In this document: one piece after another, positions 53,296 through 61,795 of the stretch
Position numbering within the stretch: position 1 is the first letter of the stretch
How the letters are laid out: each line of letters opens with the position of its first letter
NCBI GenBank assembly: GCA_934500705.1
Contig: CAKSTI010000006.1
Span: 62,001-126,000 of the forward strand
Direction: 5' to 3'
DNA from: an uncultured Clostridia bacterium
Lineage (GTDB): Bacteria > Bacillota > Clostridia > UMGS1810
DNA: 64,000 nt
Notes under the pieces: model-generated
Seen by the model: the letters and a program-made list of their open reading frames with translations, nothing else
The model's database searches: none
What the model was told of the DNA's origin: nothing
Position numbers and translations under genes: made by a program

Positions 53296-55154
53296 TGGAG
53301 GATAACGATTCAAGACTCGAACGCCTTGCAAGGCGGTACGGCAGCAGCGCTCCAAAGGACTCCCCCCGTGGGCACGGTATGAGAGGGCGCAGAGGATTTA
53401 AGGGCGGAAAGCCAAAGGATATGTCCAAAACGGTAAAACGTATTCTTTCATATATAAGTAAGGACAAATACAAACTCTTTGCCGCATTTTTCTTTGTGCT
53501 TTTAAGCAGCGGCGCATCGCTTGCCGGCTCGTATATGCTAAGACCTATTATCAACCGCTTTATAGCTCCGACAAACGGCAGTCCGAGCCTTACGGGTCTT
53601 GCCGGCGGGCTTGCCGCAATGGCGCTTGTGTATGCGGTGGGCGTGGTATCATCTTATATGCAGTCCAAGATAATGATTAACATATCGCAAAACGCCATAT
53701 GCAAGATAAGGGGCGACTTGTTTTCAAAACTGCAAACACTGCCCGTCAAATTCTTTGACACCAACTCCAACGGCGAGCTTATGAGCCGATGCACAAACGA
53801 TGTCGACACAATAGGCGAAATGCTCAACAACACCGTGGTTCAGCTCTTTTCGGCAGTTATAACCATAGTTGGCACGCTCTCGCTGATGGTCTACACAAAC
53901 ATATATTTAACTCTTGTGACCCTCGTTATGTTTCCGCTGTTTATAAACGCCGGCAAAGCCGTGGCAAAGCGCAGTCAGCGCTACTTTTCGCAGCAGCAGT
54001 CGGCTCTGGGAGCGGTGAACGGCTGTATTGAGGAGATTGTGTCCGGGCAGAAAGTTGTCAAGGTTTTCTGCCACGAGGACGAGGCGGTGAGCGACTTTAA
54101 ACTGCTGAACGACGACCTCAGGCACAAGCAGACGGCGGCGCAGTTTACGGGCGGAGTTATGGGGCCGCTTATGGGCAACCTAAGCCAGATTAACTATGCT
54201 CTCACGGCGTGCGTGGGCGGACTTTTGTGCATTGCCAAGGGATTTGACGTGGGCGGTCTTACGGTGTTTGTCAACTTTTCGAGGCAGTTCAGCCGTCCGA
54301 TTAACGAGATTTCTATGCAGGTTTCGTCCGTATTTTCCGCCCTTGCGGGAGCGGAGAGAGTCTTTGCAATAATGGACGAGGAGCCGGAAACCGACCTCGA
54401 AGGCAAAATTTGCGCAAAGAACTTCGTCGGCGAGGTGACGTTTAAGGACGTGACATTCGGATACGGCTCGGATGCAATCATCAAAAACATAAACCTCACC
54501 GCAGAACCGGGGCAGAAAATTGCCTTTGTCGGCTCGACCGGTGCGGGCAAAACCACAATTACCAACCTCATAAACCGCTTTTACGACATTCAGATAGGCA
54601 GTATCAAGGTGGACGGCACGGACATTAGGCATATGAACAAAAAGAGCCTGAGAGAAAACATCGCTATGGTGTTGCAGGACACTCACCTTTTCAACGGCTC
54701 GGTTATGGAAAATATCCGCTACGGCAGGCTTGACGCCACCGATGACGAAGTGATTGAAGCGGCAAAAACCGCCAGCGCACATTCGTTTATAATGCGTCTG
54801 CCGGACGGCTACGACACCGTGCTCGAAGGCGACGGCGCAAACCTCAGCCAGGGTCAGCGCCAGCTTATAAACATTGCCCGTGCATCAATTTCCAAAGCGC
54901 CCATACTCATTCTTGACGAGGCTACAAGCTCTGTCGATACCAGAACCGAAAAACACATAGAAAAAGGTATGGACGCACTTATGGAAAAGCGCACCACATT
55001 TGTGATAGCGCACCGCCTCTCCACCATACGCAACGCCGACGTGATAATGGTTTTGGAGCACGGCGAGATTATAGAGAGCGGAACTCACGAAAGTCTGCTT
55101 GCAAAAAAAGGCAGATATTACGAACTGTATACGGGGAAAGCGGAGCTTGACTGA
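53295..55154 (+). CDS. heterodimeric ABC exporter, subunit with catalytic ATPase
   Basis: 619 residues. An N-terminal extension of about 40 residues rich in Arg and Gly (RYGSSAPKDSPRGHGMRGRRGF) precedes the six-helix domain. ATPase domain: Walker A GSTGAGKTT and Walker B LILDEATSSVD with catalytic Glu542. The signature is NLSQGQRQL, in which Gln replaces the first Gly, the reciprocal degenerate signature expected in the partner of a subunit with a bad Walker B. It is translated directly after the first subunit. The substrate is unknown. Confidence 0.9.
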   Translation: MEDNDSRLERLARRYGSSAPKDSPRGHGMRGRRGFKGGKPKDMSKTVKRILSYISKDKYKLFAAFFFVLLSSGASLAGSYMLRPIINRFIAPTNGSPSLTGLAGGLAAMALVYAVGVVSSYMQSKIMINISQNAICKIRGDLFSKLQTLPVKFFDTNSNGELMSRCTNDVDTIGEMLNNTVVQLFSAVITIVGTLSLMVYTNIYLTLVTLVMFPLFINAGKAVAKRSQRYFSQQQSALGAVNGCIEEIVSGQKVVKVFCHEDEAVSDFKLLNDDLRHKQTAAQFTGGVMGPLMGNLSQINYALTACVGGLLCIAKGFDVGGLTVFVNFSRQFSRPINEISMQVSSVFSALAGAERVFAIMDEEPETDLEGKICAKNFVGEVTFKDVTFGYGSDAIIKNINLTAEPGQKIAFVGSTGAGKTTITNLINRFYDIQIGSIKVDGTDIRHMNKKSLRENIAMVLQDTHLFNGSVMENIRYGRLDATDDEVIEAAKTASAHSFIMRLPDGYDTVLEGDGANLSQGQRQLINIARASISKAPILILDEATSSVDTRTEKHIEKGMDALMEKRTTFVIAHRLSTIRNADVIMVLEHGEIIESGTHESLLAKKGRYYELYTGKAELD

Positions 55155-55156
55155 TT

Positions 55157-56107
55157 ATGAAAACTGTAACCGTAAATGCAAACGACGCCGGTCAGCGTCT
55201 TGACAAATTTTTGACCAAGTACTTTAAGACTATGCCCAAAAGCCTTGTCTACAAGGGCATACGCAAAAAGAGAATAAAGATAAACGGCAAGCGTGCCGCC
55301 ATAGACGCACCGCTTAAAGAGGGCGACGTGATAGAGCTTTACATCAACGACGAATTTTTTGAGGTGCCGGAGGAGCGGCTGTCGTTTTTAAAGATAACCG
55401 AGCCCAAGATAAGCATTGTTTACGAAGATGAGAATATAATTCTTATGGATAAACGTCCCGGCGTGCTTGTTCACGAGGACGAGGGCGAAAAGGTGAACAC
55501 GCTTTTAAATCATATGAAGGCGTACCTTTACTCCAAAGGCGAGTACGACCCCAATGCGGAAAACTCGTTTGTTCCGTCGCTGTGCAACCGCATAGACCGC
55601 AACACCGGCGGAATTGTAATCGGCGCAAAGAACGCCGCTGCACTGCGGATTATGAACGAGAAAATCAAAAACCGTGAGATAAAGAAGTTCTACCTCTGCC
55701 TTGTGTGCGGCAAGCCGCCCAAAAATGCGGATACGCTGAAAGGCTACCTGGTTAAAAACACGGAGCAGAACCGTGTCTACATTCACCCAACCCCCGTACC
55801 GGGGGGCAAAACAATTCTCACAAAGTACAAAGTGTTAAAAACCGGGGCGCTCACAAGCCTTTTGGAAGTTGAGCTTTTAACCGGCAGAACTCATCAGATA
55901 AGGGCGCATATGGCGTCAATCGGGCACCCCCTTGCCGGCGACGGCAAGTACGGCACAAATGAGTTTAACAAAAAGGTAGGTATGAAAACTCAGGCGCTCT
56001 GTTCTTACAAACTGCGCTTTGAGTTTGAGGACGAAAACGAGCTTTCTTATTTAAACGGCAAAGAATTTTCGGTAGAAAGCGTACCCTTTGCCAAAAATAT
56101 TCCATAA
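55157..56107 (+). CDS. RluA-family rRNA pseudouridine synthase
   Basis: 316 residues, starting 2 nt after the exporter stop. Residues 1-70 form an S4 RNA-binding domain (GQRLDKFLTKYFKTMPKSLVYKGIRKKRIKINGKR). The catalytic domain has CNRIDRNTGGIVIGAKN with the nucleophile Asp in RIDRNT; the usual motif is HRLDRDTSG, so His and the second Asp differ while the catalytic Asp is kept. LLTGRTHQIRAHMASIGHPLAGDGKYG is the consensus end block. It probably makes pseudouridines in 23S rRNA (RluC/RluD type). Confidence 0.9.
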   Translation: MKTVTVNANDAGQRLDKFLTKYFKTMPKSLVYKGIRKKRIKINGKRAAIDAPLKEGDVIELYINDEFFEVPEERLSFLKITEPKISIVYEDENIILMDKRPGVLVHEDEGEKVNTLLNHMKAYLYSKGEYDPNAENSFVPSLCNRIDRNTGGIVIGAKNAAALRIMNEKIKNREIKKFYLCLVCGKPPKNADTLKGYLVKNTEQNRVYIHPTPVPGGKTILTKYKVLKTGALTSLLEVELLTGRTHQIRAHMASIGHPLAGDGKYGTNEFNKKVGMKTQALCSYKLRFEFEDENELSYLNGKEFSVESVPFAKNIP

Positions 56108-56121
56108 AAAGGAGAACCGAT

Positions 56122-57186
56122 ATGAAAAAATTTTTAATTTCCGCCCTGTGCGCCCTGCTTGTTATAAGCTCCGCCGGCTGTTCGCTTGCGGCGGATAAAG
56201 CAGACGGCTACCTTGCCCTCGGCGACAGCATAACCACAGGCTTTGAGCCGGGCGGCAGCCACTTAACCGATGACAGCTTTGCCGGCATCATAGCATCAAA
56301 GTACGGCAAAACCTATGACAACGCCGCCGTAGGCGGGAGCACCTCGGCAGACCTTTTAAAGCTGGTACAAAGCGGTGAGGCAGACGACAAAATCAAAAAC
56401 GCAGGTCTTGTGACAATAACGTCGGGCGGCAACGATATGCTCTATGTTTTGTACGCCAAAATAACGGACGAATACAATGCACTGTATAAAACGCAAAAGA
56501 CCGCCGACGAGCTTATGGCAATCCTCGGCGGTGACGATGTTTTTGCCAAAGTGCCCGTTGCGGCGGTTGCCGAGAGCGTGCTTGCAAGCCTTCCGCAAGA
56601 CGAGGACGCAAAGAACGCAGTAAAGGAATATGCGCAAAACATACGGAAAACCGCAGAGTATATCAAGGGTATAAACCCCACCGCAACAATAGCCGTGGCG
56701 TCGCAGTACAATCCGTTTGAGAGCCTGTCCGCATCGCAGATTTCTTTTTACCGCTCGCTCTGCGAGTGCGTTGAATTCTATGTAAAGCTGATGCGTGAGG
56801 AGCTTCTTAGCGCATCGGACGGCGCTTTCCGTGTGGCGGACGTGTACTCGGCATTCAGCGGCAAACCCGGTCTTTGCAATGCCAACGAGCAGAGTCTTGA
56901 CGTTCACCCCACAAGGGAAGGTCACGCACTAATTGCGCAGACATTTACAGAGGTTTTAAAGCCCGAAATTACGATTAAAGCCGACGGCGAAAATACGGCG
57001 GTGCACATATTTGCTCCGCTCTTTTCGGACGGGGCAAGGGTTATCGGCATAAAGTATCTTTCCGACGGAAAACTCGGCTCACTGCACTATTACTCCGCCG
57101 ACGCCGACAGAACGGTAACGGGCGAACCCGGTACGCAGTTTTATATGTACGGAGCGGACGGGGCGATGCTTGCAAAAAACTCTTGA
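56122..57186 (+). CDS. exported SGNH/GDSL hydrolase
   Basis: 354 residues. A signal peptide MKKFLISALCALLVISSAGCS with a lipobox-like SAGC suggests a lipoprotein. The SGNH blocks are YLALGDSITTGFEPGG (catalytic Ser), NAAVGGSTSADLLKL (Gly), TSGGNDML (Asn) and a late DVHPTREGHALIA (catalytic Asp and His). A C-terminal domain of about 75 residues (ITIKADGENTAVHIFAPLFSD...) is unusual and may bind carbohydrate. The enzyme is an esterase or deacetylase of unknown target. Its stop codon is part of the -35 box of the thrS promoter. Confidence 0.85.
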   Translation: MKKFLISALCALLVISSAGCSLAADKADGYLALGDSITTGFEPGGSHLTDDSFAGIIASKYGKTYDNAAVGGSTSADLLKLVQSGEADDKIKNAGLVTITSGGNDMLYVLYAKITDEYNALYKTQKTADELMAILGGDDVFAKVPVAAVAESVLASLPQDEDAKNAVKEYAQNIRKTAEYIKGINPTATIAVASQYNPFESLSASQISFYRSLCECVEFYVKLMREELLSASDGAFRVADVYSAFSGKPGLCNANEQSLDVHPTREGHALIAQTFTEVLKPEITIKADGENTAVHIFAPLFSDGARVIGIKYLSDGKLGSLHYYSADADRTVTGEPGTQFYMYGADGAMLAKNS

Positions 57187-57211
57187 CAAAAACAAAAGTC
57201 GGTAATATAAT
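57183..57211 (+). promoter_or_regulatory. promoter of thrS
   Basis: Perfect TTGACA and perfect TATAAT, spacer 17 nt. The TGA stop of the hydrolase gene lies inside the TTGACA. Confidence 0.85.
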
Positions 57212-57221
57212 AGAATAAAGG

Positions 57222-57450
57222 CGATGAAAAAAAGAGTAGCCGCTGCAAAGCATCGAGAGAGAGGGGCATTTGCTGTGAGTCCCTTATGCGGAGCTTCGGT
57301 GAAGACCGTTTTGGAGCCGCAGGGCAGAAAATCGCAGTAAGTCCTGACGTATTTCTTGCGTTAAAAGATTAAAAGTTAAAAATCAAGGTGGAACCGTGCA
57401 CAGATAAATGCACCCTTGGCAAGTTTGCGCTTGCTTTGGGTGCTTTTTTG
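57222..57450 (+). promoter_or_regulatory. T-box leader of thrS with terminator
   Basis: A T-box riboswitch that senses uncharged tRNA-Thr. Stem I includes TTTGCTGTGAGTCCC (the G-N-T-G apical block) and, on its 3' side, GGTGAAGACCG with the Thr specifier codon ACC. The T-box proper is AAGGTGGAACCGTGCAC at 57385-57401. The terminator follows: GCACCC (57410-57415) with GGGTGC (57438-57443) around an inner GCAAG/CTTGC pair, then TTTTTT. Pairing with uncharged tRNA should form the antiterminator and allow thrS transcription. Confidence 0.9.
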
Positions 57451-57505
57451 TAAGTCAAATGCCCGTGCAAGCGGCGGATTTCACTTACCGAAAGGAGAAT
57501 TTTAT

Positions 57506-59269
57506 ATGAAAATTATTTACAGTGACGGCAGAGTGGATAACTGCCCCGAAGGCGAGGAGCTCCACGTAATACGCCACACGGCGGCACACGTTATGGCACA
57601 GGCAATTAAGAGGCTATACCCTCACGCAGACTTTGCCTACGGCCCGGCAACGGAAAAGGGATTTTACTACGATGTTGACCTCGGCGACACAAAGCTCACC
57701 GACGACGACCTTAAAAACATCGAACAGGAAATGAAAAAAATCGTTAAGGAAAACCTGCCCATCAAACCCTACATTCTCCCCCGTGACGAGGCTATTGCCC
57801 ATATGGAGGAAAGGGGCGAAAAGTACAAGGTTGAGCACATAGGCGATTTGGACGAAAACGAGCCTATCAGCTTTTACAAGCAGGGCGAGTACGTGGATAT
57901 GTGCACAGGTCCGCACCTTTGCTACACCAAGGCGCTCAAAGCGTTCAAGATTATGGGTCAGTCCGGCGCATACTGGAAAAATGACAAAAACAACACTATG
58001 CTCACACGCATAAACGGCATTGCCTTCCCCACGCAAAAGGAGCTTGACGACCACCTCACACTTTTGGAGGAGGCGGAAAAGCGTGACCACCGCAAAATCG
58101 GCAAGGAAATGGGTCTGTTTATGATGAGCGAGGAAGCACCCGGTTTCCCGTTCTTTCTCCCCAAGGGTATGGCACTTAAAAACGCCCTCATTGACTACTG
58201 GCGTGACATTCACTACAAGCAGGACTACGTTGAGGTTTCCACACCTATGATAATGAACCGCCACCTGTGGGAAACGAGCGGTCACTGGGACCACTACAAG
58301 GACAATATGTACTCCACAGTCATTGATGACGACACCTACTGCATAAAGCCGATGAACTGCCCCGGCGGCGTAATGGTATATGCGTCAAAGCCGCACAGCT
58401 ACCGTGAACTGCCTATCCGTATGGGCGAGCTCGGTCTTGTTCACCGCCACGAGCTCAGAGGTGCGCTGCACGGACTCTTCCGTGTGCGCTGCTTTACTCA
58501 GGACGATGCACACATCTTTATGCGCAAAGACCAGATTACAGATGAAATAATGGGCGTTGTCCACCTTATTAATGAAGTGTATACAAAATTCGGATTTAAG
58601 TATTCCATAGAGCTTTCCACCCGTCCCGACGACAGTATGGGCAGCGACGAGGACTGGGAGGCTGCAACAAACGGACTTAAAGGCGCACTGGAACTTTTAA
58701 ATCTGCCGTATACCGTAAACGAGGGCGACGGCGCATTCTACGGCCCCAAGATTGACTTCCACTTGGAGGACTCCCTCGGCAGAACGTGGCAGTGCGGTAC
58801 AATTCAGCTTGACTTCCAGATGCCGCTCAACTTTGGTCTGGAATACATCGACGAGCACGGCAAGGCACAAAGACCGATTATGATACACCGTGTATGCTTT
58901 GGTTCAATAGAGAGGTTTATCGGCATACTCACCGAGCACTTTGCCGGCAAATTCCCGGTATGGCTTGCGCCCACACAGGCAAAGGTTCTGCTCGTTTCCG
59001 ACAAGTACGCCGAGTACGGCAAAGAGGTGTACGAGGCGCTCAGAGCCGCCGGCGTAAGATGCGAACTTGACGACAGGAACGAGAAAATCGGCTACCTCAT
59101 AAGAGAGGCTCAGGTTGTAAACCGTGTACCGTATATGGTAATCATCGGTCAGCAGGAAACGGAGGGCAAGACGGTTTCCGTCCGCAGCCGTGACACCGCA
59201 AAGACCGAAACGATGCCGCTTGCGGAGTTTGTTGAGAGAATAAAGAAAGAAATCAGCGAGAGAGTTTAA
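57506..59269 (+). CDS. thrS: threonyl-tRNA synthetase lacking the TGS domain
   Basis: 587 residues from the ATG at 57506 (AAAGGAGA site); standard bacterial enzymes have about 640. The protein begins MKIIYSDGRVDNCPEGEELH and goes straight into the editing domain, whose His pair is IRHTAAHVM (His24, His28). The TGS domain of about 60 residues is absent. Editing Cys and His are kept in DMCTGPHL. The catalytic class II motifs are complete: MNCPGGVMVY with the zinc Cys, ELGLVHRHELRGALHGLFRVRCFTQDDAHIF and CFGSIERFIGILTEHFAG. The anticodon domain is at the end. It is controlled by the T-box upstream. Confidence 0.95.
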   Translation: MKIIYSDGRVDNCPEGEELHVIRHTAAHVMAQAIKRLYPHADFAYGPATEKGFYYDVDLGDTKLTDDDLKNIEQEMKKIVKENLPIKPYILPRDEAIAHMEERGEKYKVEHIGDLDENEPISFYKQGEYVDMCTGPHLCYTKALKAFKIMGQSGAYWKNDKNNTMLTRINGIAFPTQKELDDHLTLLEEAEKRDHRKIGKEMGLFMMSEEAPGFPFFLPKGMALKNALIDYWRDIHYKQDYVEVSTPMIMNRHLWETSGHWDHYKDNMYSTVIDDDTYCIKPMNCPGGVMVYASKPHSYRELPIRMGELGLVHRHELRGALHGLFRVRCFTQDDAHIFMRKDQITDEIMGVVHLINEVYTKFGFKYSIELSTRPDDSMGSDEDWEAATNGLKGALELLNLPYTVNEGDGAFYGPKIDFHLEDSLGRTWQCGTIQLDFQMPLNFGLEYIDEHGKAQRPIMIHRVCFGSIERFIGILTEHFAGKFPVWLAPTQAKVLLVSDKYAEYGKEVYEALRAAGVRCELDDRNEKIGYLIREAQVVNRVPYMVIIGQQETEGKTVSVRSRDTAKTETMPLAEFVERIKKEISERV

Positions 59270-59279
59270 TTTTTTGCTC

Positions 59280-59308
59280 TTGACAAATTTGTCGTATTGT
59301 GTTAGAAT
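59280..59308 (+). promoter_or_regulatory. promoter of thiT
   Basis: Perfect TTGACA and TAGAAT, spacer 17 nt, directly before the riboswitch. Confidence 0.75.
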
Positions 59309-59318
59309 TTAGTCAAAT

Positions 59319-59405
59319 GGGGAGCTTGTGCATACAGGCTGAGAGGAAGCGTAATGCCGCTTTGACCCACAACCTGATTTGGGTAATGCCAACGTAGGAA
59401 AATAC
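59319..59405 (+). promoter_or_regulatory. TPP riboswitch
   Basis: Aptamer with the conserved blocks GGGGAGC, CAGGCTGAGAGGAAGCG, GACCCACAACCTGATTTGGG and TAATGCCAACGTAGGAAAA. CTGAGA and ACCTGAT...GGGTAATGCC are diagnostic of the thiamine pyrophosphate class. It is followed by the terminator at 59415, so TPP should shut off thiT by early termination. Confidence 0.95.
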
Positions 59406-59414
59406 AGGAGTTTT

Positions 59415-59441
59415 CGGCGTACCTTCGGGTACGCCGTTTTT
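59415..59441 (+). terminator. terminator of the TPP riboswitch
   Basis: CGGCGTACC, loop TTCG, GGTACGCCG, then TTTTT. It is the expression platform between aptamer and thiT. Confidence 0.9.
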
Positions 59442-59475
59442 GTGTTACCCGACAAAAACAAAGGAGTGTTTTATT

Positions 59476-60135
59476 ATGAAAACAAAAAAACTCGTAACCA
59501 CAGCGATGCTGCTTGCAATGGCGGTTTTGCTGTCACTTGTACAGGTACTCAAACTGCCGTTCGGCGGCTCGGTAACATTGGTTTCTATGCTGCCGGTGGT
59601 TCTTGCCGCCTATATGTTCGGCACAAAGTGGGGACTTTTTTCCGCATTTGTTTACAGCTTGTTGCAAATGCTCACCGGAATGGACACGGTGACGGCGTTC
59701 TTTATGCCGGGTGACAGCCAGATGGCGCTCGGTGCGGCGCTTTGCGTATGCCTGATTGACTATGTTCTTGCATACACTATGCTCGGATTTGGCGGCATAT
59801 TCAAAGGCAAGTTTAAAAACGGCGCATCGGAGCTTGTGCTTGGCGTTGTTGTGGCGCTTGCACTGCGCTATTTAATGCACATCATATCCGGAGCTATTTT
59901 CTTCGGTGCGTGGGCGGACTGGTTCTTTGGCGACAGCACGGGTCTTACGCAGGTTGCCGCATTCAAGGGCTTTTGCACCTGGGTGCTCTCAACGTTTAAG
60001 GGTGCTTCCCTCTCGGTGGTATACTCCATTGTGTATAACGGCTGCTATATGATACCGGAGATGATAATCACGGTTATTGTTGCACCTATTATATACAAGG
60101 TTCTCGAAAAGTCGGGGAACAAATACTTAAATTAG
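59476..60135 (+). CDS. thiT: thiamine ECF transporter S component ThiT
   Basis: 219 residues from the ATG at 59476 (AAAGGAG site). A six-helix S component: MKTKKLVTTAMLLAMAVLLSLVQVLKLPFGGSVTLVSMLPVVLAAYMFGTKWGLFSAFVYSLLQMLTG carries the docking helix and the family's loop, and ALRYLMHIISGAIFFGAWA with the late YNGCYMIPEMIITVI holds aromatic residues of the thiamine pocket. The TPP riboswitch in front of it confirms the ligand. The A, A' and T subunits are not in this window. Confidence 0.95.
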   Translation: MKTKKLVTTAMLLAMAVLLSLVQVLKLPFGGSVTLVSMLPVVLAAYMFGTKWGLFSAFVYSLLQMLTGMDTVTAFFMPGDSQMALGAALCVCLIDYVLAYTMLGFGGIFKGKFKNGASELVLGVVVALALRYLMHIISGAIFFGAWADWFFGDSTGLTQVAAFKGFCTWVLSTFKGASLSVVYSIVYNGCYMIPEMIITVIVAPIIYKVLEKSGNKYLN

Positions 60136-60242
60136 TTGCCCACACACAAAATTACACCAAAAGTTAAATAAGTGGAATATTCTTTTTGCAGAATTTGTGA
60201 TATAGTGTATTTTGAGGGATATTGAAAACGGAGGTTTTAACA

Positions 60243-61589
60243 ATGAACGTCACAAAATACACCACAAACGACTTTGGCTTTATGCGCTCCGAGCCGGTAT
60301 TTTCGGCAGGCAGTGAATGCGGTGCGGCGCAGGAAATCGTTGTCGAAAAAGAATACTCCAACATCTGCAAAGGCTTTGGCGTTGCTATAACCGGCGCATC
60401 GTGCTATATGCTCGCACAAATGGAAAAAAGCGAAAGACGCAAGCTGCTGGAAAATGTATACGGCAAAGACGGACTTAATTTAAGCGTGGCACGCCTTGCA
60501 ATCGGCTCGTGTGATTATTCTGCGGAAATTTATACATACGACGATTATCCGGGCGATACCGAGCTTGAACATTTTTCAATCGACAGGGACAGAAATTATA
60601 TTTTGCCGATGATAAAAGAAATTCTTGAAGTCCGCCCCGATTTATATATTTTTGCATCGCCTTGGAGTCCTCCGGGGTGGATGAAAACAGGCGGTTTTAT
60701 TTGCGGCGGATATATGCGTTCCAAATATATAGATGTTTATGCGGATTATATTATCAAATATATTAAAGCATACGATGCAGAGGGCATACACATAAGCGCA
60801 ATTACACCGCAAAATGAGCCCGACGTTGACCAGTACGGCAAATTTCCTGCGTGCATATGGAACCCCGACCAGGAGGCACGCTACATATTTACGCTTTCCG
60901 AAAAGCTGAAAAAAGAAAATATGCAGGTCGATATCTGGTTCCACGACCACAACTTTAATGGCTGGCGGCGGGTAAACTGGATGCTTGAAGAGTATCCCGA
61001 GCTTACCGAGTGCTGCTCGTCGGCGGCGTTTCACTATTACAACGGCTGTATCGAAATGATTGACCGAATAAAAAAAGAGCACCCCGAAATCCGTTTTCAG
61101 TTTACCGAGGGCGGACCGAGGCTCAAAGACTGCTTTGACACAGACTGGTGCAAATGGGGCACGATGATGGCAAAAGCGCTGAACCACGGGTGCGAAACTT
61201 TTACGGGCTGGAACTTGGCGCTTGACGAGGAGGGGCGTCCGAACATCGGACACTGCTACTGCGCAGGTCTTGTCAAGGTAAACAGAAGCACACACGAGCT
61301 TTCGCACAGCGGTCAGTATCTGGCATTTAACCACTTTGCGCACTTTACTCAAAAAGGTGCAAAAATCTACCGCTCCGCACCGGCAAACGAGGGTCACGAA
61401 ATATCCGATTTTCGCAATTTGAAATTTGAAACGGTATCGTGCTTTGCCGAAAATCCCGACGGCAGTACGGTTATACACATTGTAAATCCGAATGACGAAA
61501 AACGTCAGTATCAATATTTTTACGAGGGTAAATGGTGGTATTTTGACGTTATGGAAAACTCGGTTGCAACCGTGGTTTTTGAAAAATAA
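60243..61589 (+). CDS. intracellular GH30-family glycosidase
   Basis: 448 residues from the ATG at 60243 (GGAGG site). A barrel followed by a small beta domain: FGVAITGASCYMLAQM, LNLSVARLAIGSCDYS, IFASPWSPPGWMKTGG, then the acid/base Glu192 in ISAITPQNEPDVD and the nucleophile Glu289 in FQFTEGGPRLKDC. These are typical of the glucosylceramidase/beta-glucosidase/beta-xylosidase family GH30. No signal peptide is present, so it works in the cytosol on imported glycosides. It stands alone between the thiT unit and a terminator. The promoter is unclear. Confidence 0.88.
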   Translation: MNVTKYTTNDFGFMRSEPVFSAGSECGAAQEIVVEKEYSNICKGFGVAITGASCYMLAQMEKSERRKLLENVYGKDGLNLSVARLAIGSCDYSAEIYTYDDYPGDTELEHFSIDRDRNYILPMIKEILEVRPDLYIFASPWSPPGWMKTGGFICGGYMRSKYIDVYADYIIKYIKAYDAEGIHISAITPQNEPDVDQYGKFPACIWNPDQEARYIFTLSEKLKKENMQVDIWFHDHNFNGWRRVNWMLEEYPELTECCSSAAFHYYNGCIEMIDRIKKEHPEIRFQFTEGGPRLKDCFDTDWCKWGTMMAKALNHGCETFTGWNLALDEEGRPNIGHCYCAGLVKVNRSTHELSHSGQYLAFNHFAHFTQKGAKIYRSAPANEGHEISDFRNLKFETVSCFAENPDGSTVIHIVNPNDEKRQYQYFYEGKWWYFDVMENSVATVVFEK

Positions 61590-61598
61590 AATAAAAAG

Positions 61599-61642
61599 CC
61601 GCCCGGCGACAAAGGCGTTTTGCCTTTGTACCGGGCGGTTTG
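61599..61642 (+). terminator. terminator of the GH30 gene
   Basis: Double stem CCGCCCGG with CCGGGCGG and, inside, ACAAAGGC with GCCTTTGT. The tail is TTTGT. Confidence 0.8.
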
Positions 61643-61723
61643 TCATATTGCCGCTGTTTTCCTGCACGTTTGTTTCAGCGGACAGGAGAGCAGACAGCGT
61701 GTGTTCTCTGATAAGCTGTGTGC

Positions 61724-61769
61724 AAAACTAAAATCAAACGCACCCCAACAATCCGTTGAAGTGCGTTTG
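61724..61769 (-). terminator. terminator of the fibronectin-III protein gene
   Basis: Minus strand: CAAACGCAC and GTGCGTTTG (9 bp) with an inner CAAC/GTTG, followed by ATTTTAGTTTT. Confidence 0.75.
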
Positions 61770-61795
61770 GTTGTGAACACAACAGGGTTCTTCTC

